NCBI GenBank assembly: GCA_025594325.1
Contig: JANHCV010000003.1
Span: 496,001-560,000, forward strand
DNA: 64,000 bases
Source: Blastocladiella emersonii ATCC 22665
Lineage: Eukaryota > Blastocladiomycota > Blastocladiomycetes > Blastocladiales > Blastocladiaceae
Reading direction: 5' to 3'
Part shown: positions 41,314 through 53,200 of the stretch, one piece after another
Layout: every line of letters starts with the position of its first letter
Position numbering within the stretch: the stretch's first letter is position 1
Notes under the pieces: model-generated
Told to the model about the DNA's origin: nothing
Databases searched by the model: none
Seen by the model: only the letters and a program-made list of their open reading frames with translations
Position numbers and translations under genes: made by a program

Positions 41314-42151
41314 ATGCCCGGCCTCTTTGACCTCGAGAGCCAGTTCATCTTCTACGGCGCCTACCACAAGAATGGCATCAACAAGCTGATCGTACCGTAT
41401 CGCCGCCGCCGCCGCCACGCTGCGCAACCCACCCGCCCGCTTACCGAGCCCGTACCCTCCGCGTAGCACATCATCTGCGTGCCGCTGATCCTGTGGTCGC
41501 TGTTCGTGTGGCTGTCGAACACGGGCGAGCTGGTGCCGCTGGAGATTGTGCGCAAGATCCCGCCGTACCAGGGGTGGGTGCCCGAGGCCAACGGCGCCTT
41601 CCTGGTCGGCCTCGGCTACCTGCTCTACTACCTGTGCCTCGAGCCCATCGCCACCCTGACCTACGCGCCCATGATGCTGCTCACCTTCGTCACGGCCGGC
41701 GCCTTTGCCGCCTACGTGCCCAACCACAACTGGTTCGCCCTCTACGTGCACCTCGCGTCGTGGGCCGGCCAGATCGTTGCCCACTACGTGTTCGAGAAGC
41801 GCGCGCCCGCGTTCTTTGACTCGGTGCACCAGGGTACGTTCGGCAACGCTGCGCGACGATCGAGGCGGTGCGGCGGCGTCGTGTGTGCGGTGGTCTTCTC
41901 AGGCATCGCACCGCACAGTCGCCGCCGCCACCGACCACCCATTCGCGCCCACTCACACTCACGCGACTCGCCGCCCCCGCGTAGCCTTCGTCATGGCCCC
42001 GCTGTTCGTGTGGATGGAGGTCCTGTTCGTCCTCGGGTACAACCCGGAGCTCGCCGAGCGCCTCGACAAGCAGATCGACGTCGAGATTGCCAAGTTCCGC
42101 GCGACGCAGAAGGGCGGCAAGGCGGCGGTCAAGGCGGCCAAGACCGAGTAG
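41314..42151 (+). CDS. MPO1: Mpo1-type 2-hydroxy fatty acid dioxygenase (DUF962)
   Basis: Exons 41314-41391, 41467-41833 and 41985-42151 give 203 residues, typical family length. The sequence starts with the family signature FDLESQFIFYGAYHKNGINK, then IHIICVPLILWS. A middle helix pair follows, then HLASWAGQIVAHYVFEKRAPAFFDSVHQAFVMAPLFVWMEVLF. The conserved His residues (YHxNxxN, IH, H-x3-W, AH) bind the catalytic iron in Mpo1. The enzyme is an ER membrane protein that alpha-oxidises 2-hydroxy fatty acids from phytosphingosine breakdown. The C-terminus is Lys-rich (KGGKAAVKAAKTE), as expected for an ER-retained protein. The third intron boundary (GTACGT...GCGTAG) is 151 nt long. Confidence 0.93.
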
Positions 42152-42250
42152 GCGCGATTATTCGATGATACACATCTTCCCTCTCCTTCGCGACCAGCCG
42201 ACCAGTGAGTAAAAACTAATCGTGTGTGTGTATTTTGAGCGACAACGACC

Positions 42251-45200
42251 TCAGTTGGACGCGTTGAACATAAACGCGTCCAGCGACGACGCGTCGAGCC
42301 CGAGCCCGCCAAACTCCATGCTGGGCTGCACCCCCATCATCTCCTCGAGCTCGAGCGCCGCGAACGGCGCGTCGTTCCCGCCCGCGGGCGGCGCGGGCGC
42401 CGGCGTCGCCGCCGCCGCTGCCGCGGCACCAAACCCGTAGCTGCTACTCCCACCGCCACCGTACCCGCCCATCATGAACTGCGGCGGCATCGCGCTCGCC
42501 GCGACCGCAACGGGGTCGCCGCCCGAGAACAGCGGGTCGGCGTCCCGCGGCGCGGTCCCGAACCCCTGCCCCGGCACGGACCCGCCGGGCCCCCCGAACA
42601 CGCCCGCGCTGCCGAACAGCGACGCGCCCGCGGCCACGTTGCCGTACGCGGAGCCGCCGGGCGCGGCGTACCCGCCGAGACCGGGGGCCGGCGCACCCGG
42701 GTTGGTCGGGTTGAACCCGAACTCGCCGGTACCGCCAGAGCCGAACCCGGCGAAATCGAACCCGGTGCCGAACCCGCCGAGACTCGCGGCGGCCGGCGGG
42801 ATGAACGCGCCCGCGTTGACGTAGATGTTGTCGACGGGCTTGGCGGCGGCGCCGGCGCCGCGGGCGGGGTGAGACGGGAAGAAGCCCTGCTGGAACGTCG
42901 GCTGCTGCTGCGCCTGCTGCTGCTGCTGCTGCTGCTGCTGGGCCGCGTCGGCCTCGTTGTTGTTGCGGCGGGCGCGCATCTCGCTGCTCCACTCGCCCGT
43001 GGGCACCGTGGGCTCGCCCGACGCCTTGGCGACCTCGGCGAGCCGCGACCGGTCGATGCGGATCCCGTCGTGGAACGTGAGCGGGCACGTCGGGCTGCTG
43101 CCCGAGGGCGTCGCGTCGTCGGCCTCGTTCGGGTTGGGCGGCGAGTTACGACGCGCTGAGAACGTGGACGGCGACGGCGACGGCGACGCAGTCTCCCCCG
43201 CCCCCGCGCCCGCCCCGGCCGCCGAGGACCGGCTGGCGGGCGACGCGGACGCGGACCCCATCCGGCCGCTGTTGGCCTGGTCGGCGGCGGCGGTCATGAG
43301 GCGCGAGTACGCCTCGACGACGACGGCGGGGTCCTTGCACTGAGCGCTGGGCATGGGCGGGCGCATGGGCATGGGCGGGCACCGGCGCGCGGTGGCGGGG
43401 ATGGCGACGCGGTGCGCGGCGAAAAAGTCCTCGAGCATGAACCCGATGCGGTTGGCCATGGGCCACACGTCCTGCAGGGTGCTGAGGATCACGAGGCACT
43501 TCATGAGCGCGGTCAGCGAGTTGGCGCGCGTGTGCGCGGTGCCGTTGGGGCCACCGGCGGCGGCTTCGGCGGCGGTCGGCGGCGGCGCGGGCTCGGCGCC
43601 CGGCGCGGTCGGCGGGACCATGCAGTTGTACGTGATGACGAGCGTGGTGATGGCGGTGAACAGGCAGTAGAGGACGACGTTGGGGAGGAGGAAGAACTCG
43701 TCGACGCGGGCGTGGCAGATGTGCACGATGGCCTGGGCGGCGGTCGAGCAGATGTGCAGGTACTGCGGGAACAGCGGCGAGGTGCGCGCCTTGGCCGACG
43801 AGATGAAGGGCCTGTACAGCAGGATGATGGTGGTGTAGTAGGCGCAGTTGAGGAACGCGCTGAACCGCGACGGCGTCGGGGTGCGCGGGCTGAACGAGTA
43901 GCGCAGCGTGGGCGGCAGCTGGTTGAGCCACTGCGACAGCGCCGTGTGGATCTCGGGCAGCGAGAAGGCGAGCCGCCCGGGTGTGTGGTTGCGCACCGAG
44001 TTGATGTTGCGCAGCACCTTGCCGAGAATCACGCACAGCTTGGCCAGCTCGTTGTAGTCGCCGATCAGGTGCGCGCCGTCGGGGCCCGACAGCTCGCGCT
44101 CGTCCTCGACCGACGGCCACGACACGTCGCAGTCCTCGTCGTGGATCGCCAGCGGCCGGCCGAGGACGGCGGACACAAACCGGTCCATGACGTAGATGGC
44201 CGTGAACGTCTTCTTGGTCAGGTGGCGCTGCATGGGCGTGATGGACAGCGCGCCCGTCAGATTGTCCATGCGGCGGTTGAGCCCGATGTCCTGGGCCATG
44301 CGGATCGCGACGCCGCTGACGAGCCACGTCGACCCGCGCAGGAAGCCGAGCTCGTGGAACGACAGCAGCAGCAGCGCCTGGATGTACTCGAGGCACGGCG
44401 GCTCGAGCAGGATGTTGCGGGCGATCTGGCGCGCGCGGTTGAGGAAGATGTCTACGCGGGTTGCTGGTCAGTTCATGATCAAGGGATTGGATGAGCGAGA
44501 GGAACGGCGAACCGCTGGCGCCAGGCTTGTCGGACTTGTCCTGCGAGAGGCCCTCGTAGACGCGCGACGAGACGGCGAAGATGGAGTTGAGGAGCATGAG
44601 GGGCGGGTTGGGCTGCGACAGGCTGTTGTAGATCATCTGCTTCTCGACGACGGGCATGAAGGGGTGGAGGTACTCGACTAGAGGGTGGCGTTGCGTGGCG
44701 TGAGGGTTAGCGCAAGCAGCAAGGGTGGCACAGCAGCAGCGGCGGTGCGCGGCATCTGGTGGCGGCGGGGCCGCTGGGGCCAGCGATCGGAAGCACGTAC
44801 AGAAAAAGTCCCTGCATCCGCGTAATCGCCAGGCAGAGGCAACGGGAAGCGAGTTGCAAACGGAACGGGCAGCGAGCGAGGAGGTGAAGGGTGCGGGGGT
44901 CGCGATCGGAAAGGGCGTCGTGAATGAGTAAGCACAGGCACTCGCCACACGGCGTCGCGAAAGAAAGAAACGCACAGCAGCAAGTCGATGATCTCGCGCG
45001 GGGGCAGGTCGCACTCGGCGCCGCGCGGGGTGTGCTTCTTGAGGACCGAGGGGACGACGAGGACGCCCTCGGAGACGCGGTCGCTCCACATGCGCAGCAG
45101 GTGCATGCCCGACGACGACCCGAGCGAGCGCAGCGCGTTGATGCCGCCGTTCTCCTCGAGCGACACGAGAAACGTCATCATGTCGGCGAGGTCCTCGTCG

Positions 45201-45607
45201 TCGTCGCCGCTACCACGGGCGCGGCCGTCGGCCCCGGCGTCGGGGCCCGTCACGTCCATGCCGTCGGCCGCATTTCCGCCAGAAGGGTGCGCGTCGCCGG
45301 CACCCGACCCCGTGTCGGCGCCCGACCCGCTGCCGGCGCGCATGGTGGGCCCGCGGCGCTTGGGCATCTGGTAGGTGCAGGGGAAGTTGGCGCGGCTGCA
45401 GTACTCGCACGGCAGCGAGCCGTCGCAGCGGATCTTCTTTTTCCGGCACGTGTTGCAGGCGACGCTGATGCGGCTGCGCTTGGACGCGGGCCGCTGGTCG
45501 TCGCCGTGCGGCGAGGATGGGTCGTCGTCGTGCGGGTGCTGGTGCTGCTGATGGTGGTGTTGCGCCGGCGCGCCGGGCCCGGCGGCGGTGTTCGCATTCG
45601 AGTCCAT
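42251..45607 (-). CDS. Zn2Cys6 transcription factor with fungal-trans middle domain
   Basis: Exons 45607-44976, 44811-44801 (11 nt), 44677-44513 and 44451-42251 give 1002 residues. The binuclear zinc cluster is ACNTCRKKKIRCDGSLPCEYCSRANFPCTY (six Cys, about residues 50-80). The middle homology region shows IIDLLLDFFFEYLHPFMPVV, then LLLLSFHELGFLRGSTWLVSGVAIRMAQDIGLNR and the RPLAIHDEDCDVSWPSVED block of the fungal-specific transcription-factor domain. The C-terminal third is Gly/Ala/Pro-rich with a poly-Gln run, a probable activation region. The 11-nt exon GGACTTTTTCT restores phase and completes the LL-FFEYLHP motif; it has AG before it and GTACGT after it. Target genes cannot be told from sequence. 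It converges on MPO1 with a 99-bp gap. Confidence 0.9.
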
Positions 45608-47228
45608 GGTGAGTGCGGTGGAGGTGGACCCGGGTGCGGCGAGTCTCGGTGGTGCTGGATAATGAGCGGAGGGAGAGAGGAAGGGCCGCGCGGCGAAGCG
45701 GGGCCTGGAGAAAGCCCGAAGCCGCGCGCCACGCCGCGAGCTGACCTGGGGCTTCAGCCCGGTCCTCCCGCACGGTGATGTCAGCCGAAAGATCGCGATA
45801 CTGGCGCGTCGTTGGGGCCACCGTGGCCATGATCGTGAGGCTGCCGTAGCACGCTGCCCACGCAGTCTCTCCCAGGGTCCGATGGTGTCGCGTCGTTCTC
45901 TGATGTGAGACGGCCGCTCACGTCGCTCTCACAGCGACCACGGTCACGATCACGATCGCGATCACGACCTGTTATCGGGCAGTTCAAGTCGGCGGCCGCG
46001 ATGACCGACGCGTCGCGCTGCCGTCCAGCGCGTCGGCCGGCGCACAGCCGCGCAGCCGCGGCGTCCCGAACGCTGCCCGCCGGCCGGCCGCCGGTTTCCC
46101 CGACGTAGAGCTCGCGCTGATGCGCCACATGGGTCCACTTCCACTTTGACATCACCCTCCGCGACGCTCACGATCGACTTGCCCTGCTTTGCCTCCACCT
46201 CCGTGCTCACGGTCGCTGCGTCGAGAGTGGACCCAAGGCGCGCGTCAGGGATCACGGAGACCCGTTTCACCACCATGTCTCGGGCGTTGGTCGCTCCTCG
46301 CCCGCTCCCCGTCCGCGCTCTCCCACGCGTCCGCCGCCCTCGCCGATCACGGTCCCCGGACATCATGTAAGCTGATGCATTTTCACGAGCGCGGCCGCCG
46401 CGATCACCACCGCCCCGCCGTCGGCGTGTGCACGTTTGCCGCACGGCGAGGCGGCGAGGCAGATGAGAAGGGACCCTGCGTGTGGCCCATGCGGTGCACG
46501 GCAGCGTTGATGAATGGGTGTTTCGGAGTCACGCGGGGGCGGCACCACTCGCTCGCCACGCGCTCCGCGGCCAATCACGGCGCGCCGCCGAAGCAAAGGC
46601 GCTTGCTGATAAAAATAATCTCAACCGCGACGCGTGCTTCCTGCAGGCGCATCGCGCCCCTGGCCGCCGTGATGAACGCCCGCCGTCTCATTCGGGCGCC
46701 GCGCGGCCCCGGTTGTTGCTGCGCTGCATCGTCGCCTGCACGACGCACGCGAGTCGGGTTCTTGCTCTCCAAGTCCGGCTCTCCCCCGCTGCCCGCTTCT
46801 CTTCTCGACCTCGCCCACGTTTGGCTGCTGCTTGTCCTCGCCGTGACCCACGTTTGCCGCCAAAACCTGCCCTGCAGCTCTCTCCCCTCGACCTCCCATC
46901 GGCCGATCCGCTCTCTCTCTCCACGTTGACCTTCATCAAAACCCTCGCCCACGCGGCCCTCTCCACCTTCCACCAAGCCTCGAGCCTGCTTCCACGCACT
47001 TAGACATAGAGTACGTTCGCTTGCTTGATGCGTCGATGGCCGCGGACGGACGGACACCGAGCGCAAGCCTCGGTGCTGCGCAGCGCGCGACGCAACCGGT
47101 GGGCGGGTCCGAACTGGGTTTCGCGGCTGTGGCCGTGGCCGTGGCCGCCGTGGCCACGGTCGCGTCCTCGGGGCTTGCAGCGTCGAGCGGGAGTGGAGCG
47201 GACGCGCCTGGGCCTCGCCCTCGCCGTC
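45608..47228. other. Long intergenic region
   Basis: About 1.6 kb between the Zn2Cys6 gene start (-) and the C2H2 gene promoter (+). It contains a GATCAC-type repeat (about 45948-45968) and scattered low-complexity ORFs without domains. I find no supported gene. Confidence 0.45.
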
Positions 47229-47237
47229 TATATATAT
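47229..47237 (+). promoter_or_regulatory. TATA-like element upstream of the C2H2 regulator
   Basis: TATATATAT on the plus strand, about 410 bp before the ATG at 47645. If used, the 5' leader is long (roughly 380 nt), very CT-rich, and has at least one upstream ATG (47273). Confidence 0.4.
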
Positions 47238-47644
47238 TCCCGCGGCCGCCGCGCCTGCTGCACCGCCGTGCATGACACCGACGCTCGCCCACACACCCGC
47301 CCCGCTCATCGGTACAGCGTCGCCGCCCTAGCCGCCGCCCTCGCCGCTGCCCATCGTCCCGGGCCTCGTCCTGCGCCCGCTCCCTCGCCCTCGCGCGCCG
47401 CGCCCCATCGCTGTCTCGCCCAGCTAGTTTTGGCTAACAACTCTGTCCGCTCCCTTGTTCTCCCATCGTTGTAATCCTTGCCGCGCGCGCTCTCCTCTCG
47501 CCGTTCGTTCATCAACCAACCTCCAGCTCGCGCTCTCCTCCCTCCCTCCCGGCCTCCCCTTGTATATCATCGGCCGCTTTCCCTCCCATCCCATCCCATC
47601 GCGCGGCTCCGTCAAGCACCTCCACCTCCATCACCTCCATCACC

Positions 47645-49996
47645 ATGCTCGCCGATCCCTGGGCCTCGCTCCTCGACGACTCGGACCGCTACCCGTTCGC
47701 GCTGCCGCCGTCGCCGTCCACGTCCGCGTGGCTCGCCGACGACGTGGACCGCCTGAGCGCCGTGTCGTCGGACCTGGCGTCGTCGTCGATCCTGCCCGCC
47801 GCTGCTACGTCGCTCGAGCTCACCGACATGCTCATGCTCGATGCTGAGCCCGCGCCCGATGTCGGCGCTGAGGTGCCCACGTTTGGCCTCTCCGCTGCCG
47901 ATGCGAGCAGCATGGGCACGGCAGCGGCCTCGGCGCCTGCCCTGCTCGGCTACCACCCGCAGCCCCACCACTTTCACCAGCAGCCGCAATATCAGCACCA
48001 CCCGCTCGTCCACTTTCACGCCGGTGTCGGTGCCGGGTTCGACGCGTTCGGCAACGGCATCGTCGGGCCCGGCGACCTGAACCAGCAGCAGTCGCTCAAG
48101 CACCATCTCCACTGCCTCGATCGCCAAGCCTACCACGGCTTCACCAACAACCACCACCACGCCTCGTCGCCCGCGTCCGACCTGCCCTTCCTGTTCCCGT
48201 CCTCGGACCACAACTCGCTCGTGTCCGCGTCAGACGACATGTGCCCTGGCGGCACCCACCCTCACCACCATGTACAGCTCCCCTCGCCGCCCGCCATCCC
48301 CGTCGCCGCCGACCAGGACCTCTCGCTGCTGTGGGCCATGGGCAACATCTGCCTCGCGCACGGCCCGCAGCCCGCGTTTCTCGCGCCATCCTCCGCACCA
48401 ACACCGACCGCGCCGCTCATGGACGGCTGCAGCGGCGGCGGCGCCACGCGCGACGTGTCGAGCCACTTTGGGCTTGCTCCCACTTCCTCCTCTTCACCCT
48501 CGGCTGCGGCCGCGTTCGAGTATCCGAGCCCCGTCCCGACCCCCGACCTGCCCGTCCTCGCTGTCAGCCCCTCCGTCATCATGCACCGCCGCAGCCACTC
48601 GCTGCCCAACCTCGACGCGTCGCTGTGCACCGCCGCCTCCGACTCGGCTTCCTCGGCAGCGGTCGGCGCGTCGCACGCGTCCCCGCACATTGCCGCCATG
48701 GGCCGCCGCGGTGGGCTGGCGGCAGCCGACGAGCATGAGTCGCTCCTCGTCTCGTCGCGCGTGTTCGGGTATCCGTCCTCGGCCGCGCCACCCGCGGCGC
48801 CAACGGGCGGGCTCCACCCGCAGCCCGCGCGGAAACGCCCGCGGAGCCAGTCCGAGACGCTCCCCGGCCAGCAACCGGCATCCGCCTCGGCAGCCCGCCG
48901 CACCGCCGCGTCGTCGGCGCTCGCCCCGCTCGAGATGCCCGTGCGCCTGCCGTCGTCCCCGCTCGCCGCCACGTCCGCATCGACCACGGGCTTCTGCGCC
49001 GCCATGTTCCCGTCGCCGCTCTCGTCGCCCGACTCGCCGATCCCCGCCGGCGCCTCGGCCGCGCCGTTCGGCGCCGCCGTGTTCGACGCGTTCCCGAGTA
49101 TCGCGGCCGCAGGTGCGGCGCCGGGCGAAGACGGCGGGTTCATTGACGCGAGCGTCGTCGATCGCCTGTGCCTCGACATAGCGACGTCCAGCGCGGCCGA
49201 GGCCGACGACGACGCGTCGCTCAAGCGGAAACGGTCCGCATCGTTCTACGATCCCGCTGATCTCGCTGCCGCCGCCGCGGGTCCCGAGACTCAGTTGCAG
49301 CAGCCCCAGGACCTGACCCCGCCCACGTCGCCCGTGCCCACCGCCGCCGCGAAGCCGGTGGCCGCAAAACCCGCCGCCAAGTCGGCGTCGCGCCGCACCA
49401 CCACCTCGCGCGCGGCCAAGGCCAAGCTGGGCTCGGTCGCCGCCGCGCTCGCCGCCATCGTCAACGGCCCGGCCGACTCGCCGCCCGCCCCCGTCCCCGC
49501 TCCTGCCGCCACCGTCACCGCCCCGACCAAGCCGAAACCGAAACGCGCCGCCGCCGCCTCGGCCATCGCCGCCGTCTCGGTCGCTGCCTCCGAGTCGAGC
49601 TCGTCCGACGACGCCGACGCCGACGCCGACCTCCACCACGACCCCACCGCGTGCTACGGCGACGACCTCCTGGACGCCGACGGCGAGCCGCGCCCGTTCA
49701 CGTGCGCCTTCGCCGGGTGCACGGCGCGCTTCTCGCGCAACCACGACCTCAAGCGCCACGAGCGCATCCACACGGGCGAGAAGAAGTGGAAGTGCGGCGA
49801 GTGCCACCGCGCGTTCGGCCGCCGCGACGCTCTCGCACGGCACATGTCGGCGCCCGGCGGGCGGTGTAAGGCCATGGCGGGAAAGCGCCGCCTGAACCAG
49901 ATCCGACGGTTGTCGGGCGCGAGCAACGCGGATGATGATGAGGTGCTCGCGGCGATCGCGGTGGCGACGGCGGCCGCGGCGTCGGCCAACTTGTAG
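47645..49996 (+). CDS. C2H2 zinc-finger transcription factor
   Basis: Single exon of 783 residues. The C-terminus carries two adjacent C2H2 fingers (about 680-740): FTCAFAGCTARFSRNHDLKRHERIH, linker TGEKKW, then KCGECHRAFGRRDALARHMSAPGGRC, in which the second finger ends H-x6-C (a C2HC-type end). The SRNHDLKRH and RRDALARH pattern is common in fungal stress and calcium-responsive regulators, but no calcineurin docking motif is obvious. The first ~650 residues are Ser/Ala/Pro-rich with His/Gln runs. A Lys-rich stretch (SASRRTTTSRAAKAK) may be a nuclear signal. Probable DNA-binding regulator; orthology unresolved. Confidence 0.85.
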   Translation: MLADPWASLLDDSDRYPFALPPSPSTSAWLADDVDRLSAVSSDLASSSILPAAATSLELTDMLMLDAEPAPDVGAEVPTFGLSAADASSMGTAAASAPALLGYHPQPHHFHQQPQYQHHPLVHFHAGVGAGFDAFGNGIVGPGDLNQQQSLKHHLHCLDRQAYHGFTNNHHHASSPASDLPFLFPSSDHNSLVSASDDMCPGGTHPHHHVQLPSPPAIPVAADQDLSLLWAMGNICLAHGPQPAFLAPSSAPTPTAPLMDGCSGGGATRDVSSHFGLAPTSSSSPSAAAAFEYPSPVPTPDLPVLAVSPSVIMHRRSHSLPNLDASLCTAASDSASSAAVGASHASPHIAAMGRRGGLAAADEHESLLVSSRVFGYPSSAAPPAAPTGGLHPQPARKRPRSQSETLPGQQPASASAARRTAASSALAPLEMPVRLPSSPLAATSASTTGFCAAMFPSPLSSPDSPIPAGASAAPFGAAVFDAFPSIAAAGAAPGEDGGFIDASVVDRLCLDIATSSAAEADDDASLKRKRSASFYDPADLAAAAAGPETQLQQPQDLTPPTSPVPTAAAKPVAAKPAAKSASRRTTTSRAAKAKLGSVAAALAAIVNGPADSPPAPVPAPAATVTAPTKPKPKRAAAASAIAAVSVAASESSSSDDADADADLHHDPTACYGDDLLDADGEPRPFTCAFAGCTARFSRNHDLKRHERIHTGEKKWKCGECHRAFGRRDALARHMSAPGGRCKAMAGKRRLNQIRRLSGASNADDDEVLAAIAVATAAAASANL

Positions 49997-50296
49997 ATTT
50001 CCTTCCTCGTGTATTTTTCTTCCTGTTCTTGCAGTACCCCGATCCCTCCCCCCAATTGTACATTACATGATCACCTTACTAGATAGTTGTTTCTCTTCTC
50101 GACTCACTGGACGCTCGTTGTGTAAGGTGCGCGATGGCCATGGCCGTGGTCGTGATCACCGTGGCCAACACGCAGCATGGCCGTGGTCACTCTCACCGCG
50201 GCCACCGTGACCTCACCCTTCTCAGCAAGCAAAAGACTCGCGAAGGCAGCTTGGAATCACAAACCATTAAATTTATCAGCAAACATCCTCACTTGC
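49997..50296. other. Convergent spacer
   Basis: 300 bp of 3' flank between the C2H2 gene (+) and the Tpr gene (-). No gene seen. Confidence 0.5.
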
Positions 50297-53200
50297 TCAC
50301 GCAGCCCCTCCCGCCGCGCCTCCCCCACGCCCCGCGCCTCCAGGCCGCCCGCCTCGCCGCGACGGGACCACAGGCAGCCCAGCGCGCGCGCCGCGACGCG
50401 CCCGGCCGCCACCGCGACCAGTCGGCGTCGCGGTCCCCGTAGGCGTCGCGGCAGCAGCTGTAGTAGCGGGCGCTGACGCGTCGGCGGGGACAATCGCAGC
50501 GGCCACGGCCGCGTTGACGGGCGGGAACAGCCGCGCGAGCGCGCTCTGCTGTTGCCGCGCGGCCACGGCGGCGGCGGGAGCGGGTGCTGGGACCGCGGCC
50601 GTCGTAACAGCAGCGACGGGCTTGGTCGCAGCAGCCGACTTGGGCCGCGCCGCGGGCGGCGGCGGAATCGGGATGGGCGTCGGGACGACGGGCGCGGGCG
50701 CCGCGGCGGCGCTGGCGGGGGCGGCAGACGAGGAGCCGGCGGGCGCGAGCGGGAACGTGATGGCCTTAAACTCGAAGCCCTTGGACTCGCTGCTGGCCTG
50801 GTCCGCCGAGGCCGAGGCTGGCGCGGGAGCAGCGGCAGCCGGTACAGGGGCAGCCGCAGGCGCGGGCGCGGGAACCGTCGGCCACTGCGCGCGCGGCTGC
50901 GCGGGCACGGCGCCGACCGGGGGAGCCGGCGACACGCGCATCGGCGCGGGCGCCGCGGGCGGCGCGCGGATCGGGACCGGAGCGGGTGCTGGGGTCGCGG
51001 CGGGGGCAGGAGCCGACGGCGCTGCGGCGACATCGACGTCCATGGCATTCGGGTCAGCGGTCGCCGCGGGCGCCGGAGCGGACCCGCTCGCCAGCGAGTG
51101 CGCCGAGTGCGCGGCGCTCGGGATCGCGGTCGAGCTGAGCGTCGAGAGGCCCGACAACGGCGCAGGACTCGCGCCCGTGGTGGTGGTGGTGGTGGCGGCG
51201 GTGGACGAGCCGGCAGCGGCGGCGCTCGGAAGCGAGGCGGTCGATGACGCGGCGGACGGCTTCATCTTGGCCATGAGCTGCGCGCGGAGCTCGCTCAGCT
51301 TGGCCGCGTTGCCCGCCGGCGCGGCGGCCGCGGGGGCAGCAGGAGGAGCTGGTGCGGCAGCGGCGGGGGCAGGCTGCGCGGGAGCCGCGGCGGCGGGCGT
51401 CGCTGGGACCGCTTGCGCGGGAGCAGCGGCAGGAGCCGCAGTCTGGGCGGGAACCCGCGGGGCAGCCGCGGCAGCAGGGACCGGGGCGGCAGCGGCAGCA
51501 GGGACCGGGGCGGCAGCGGCAGCGGGCGCGCTCGCCGTCGCGGCCGCCGGCTGCGCGGGGCTACTCGAGCGGGACGCCTGCTGCTGCTGCATCTGCATCT
51601 GCTGTTGCTGCATGAGGAGCGCGCGCGTCGCCTCGAGCGACCGAGCCGGCGGGCGGGTCGGCGTACCCGACGCGGCCTGCTGCTGCTGCTGCTGGGCGGG
51701 CGGGAACTGGATCGGGACGGGAGCGGGAGCCGGGGCAGCCGCCGCGGCGGGAGCACTCGTGGCAGGAGCCTGCAGCTGCTGAGGGCGAGCGGGCGCACCC
51801 GGTGCCGCCATCGACGCGGCGGGAGCCGTGCCGGCGGGCGTGAACACGATGGGCGCGGGCTTGGCCGGGACCGAGGCGGGGACAGGCGCCGTGGCGGCCT
51901 GCTGCTGCTGCTGCTGCTGGACGGGCGTCGGGATGCGCTGCGGGAGCGGCGGCAGGTTGGCCGAGCGCGTCTCGGAGGCGGTGCGCTGGCGCTTGAGCTC
52001 GGCGGCCGCAGCGTCGGAATCGGGGGTACCGAGCGACCGTTTCTGCGTGGGCGCGAGCAGGACGGGAGCTGCGGGTGCAGCAGCGGGAGCAGCGGCGACA
52101 GGCGCGGCGGCGGGTGCAGGAGCCGGAGCGGGGGCCGACGCAGGAGCGGTCGGGGCGGGTGCCGATGCAGGCGCCGCGGGAGCCGCCATGGGAGCGGGTC
52201 GCGGGGCAGCCGCCGCCGCCGCCGGAGCAGCAACGATCGGGACAGCAGCAGCAGTAGCCGCAGCAGCAGCAGCAGCAGCCTGCGTGCGCACCTGGTGCAG
52301 CGCGCGCTGCGTGGCCGTGAGCTGGCTGCGGAGACTCTCGACGCTGCTGCGGAGCTGGGCGATGGTCGCCTCGAGCGCAGCGACGTTCTGGGCGGCGCCC
52401 TCCTGGCTGTTGGCCTGGCTCTGCTGGGCGGCAGCGAGCTCGGCCTGGAGCTGGTCGCGGGTGGCCTTGAGGTCCTCGTTCTCGGCGAGCAGGTTGCGCA
52501 TGACGTCAACGCGCTCGTTGCTGCGGGTGCGGAGCCGCTCGAGGACGGCGGCGGCGTTAGCGCGCTCCTGCTCGGCGAGGGCGCGGACCTGGTCGAGCTC
52601 CTGGGTGCGGAGCTCGAGTTCCTGGCGGGCCTCGGCGTGCGCGGCCTCGAGCTGCGCGTGGACGGCGCGGTCGACCTGGTTGGGGGGGTTCGGGAGCGCC
52701 GAGAACCGCGCCTGCCACTCGGCGGCCTCGGCCTTGTACTGCTCAGCGAGGGCGCGCGCGGCCGCGAGGTTGGCCTCGGCCTCGACGCCGCTGGCGCGCA
52801 GCGCGTCGAGCGAGCGGCGGACCGACTCGGCGGTGGCGGTCGCCGACGCGTACATGGCCTCGAAGTGCTCGCGGTCCTTGCGCAGGCTGTTGTTGGAGTC
52901 GGACAGCACCATGACCTGGCGCTCGCGCTCGGCGACCGCGTTCTGGAGCTCCGTGAGCTTGTCGGCGTCCGACGGCCGCGTCGCGTACTCCTTGACCTGC
53001 GCCTGGAGCGCGGCCACCTGCCGCTCGAGCGTGCTGACCTGGCGCGTCGCCTCGAGCACCGTGGCCTCCTTCTCGACGAGCAGCGCGTTCCGCTCGCGGC
53101 GGAGCAGGGACAGGAGCTCCTGCGCGGTCTGGTCGCCGCCGTTGATCTGCGCAAACAGCGCCTCGTTCTGCTCGCGGAGGTTGGCGAGCTGGGCGTCGAC

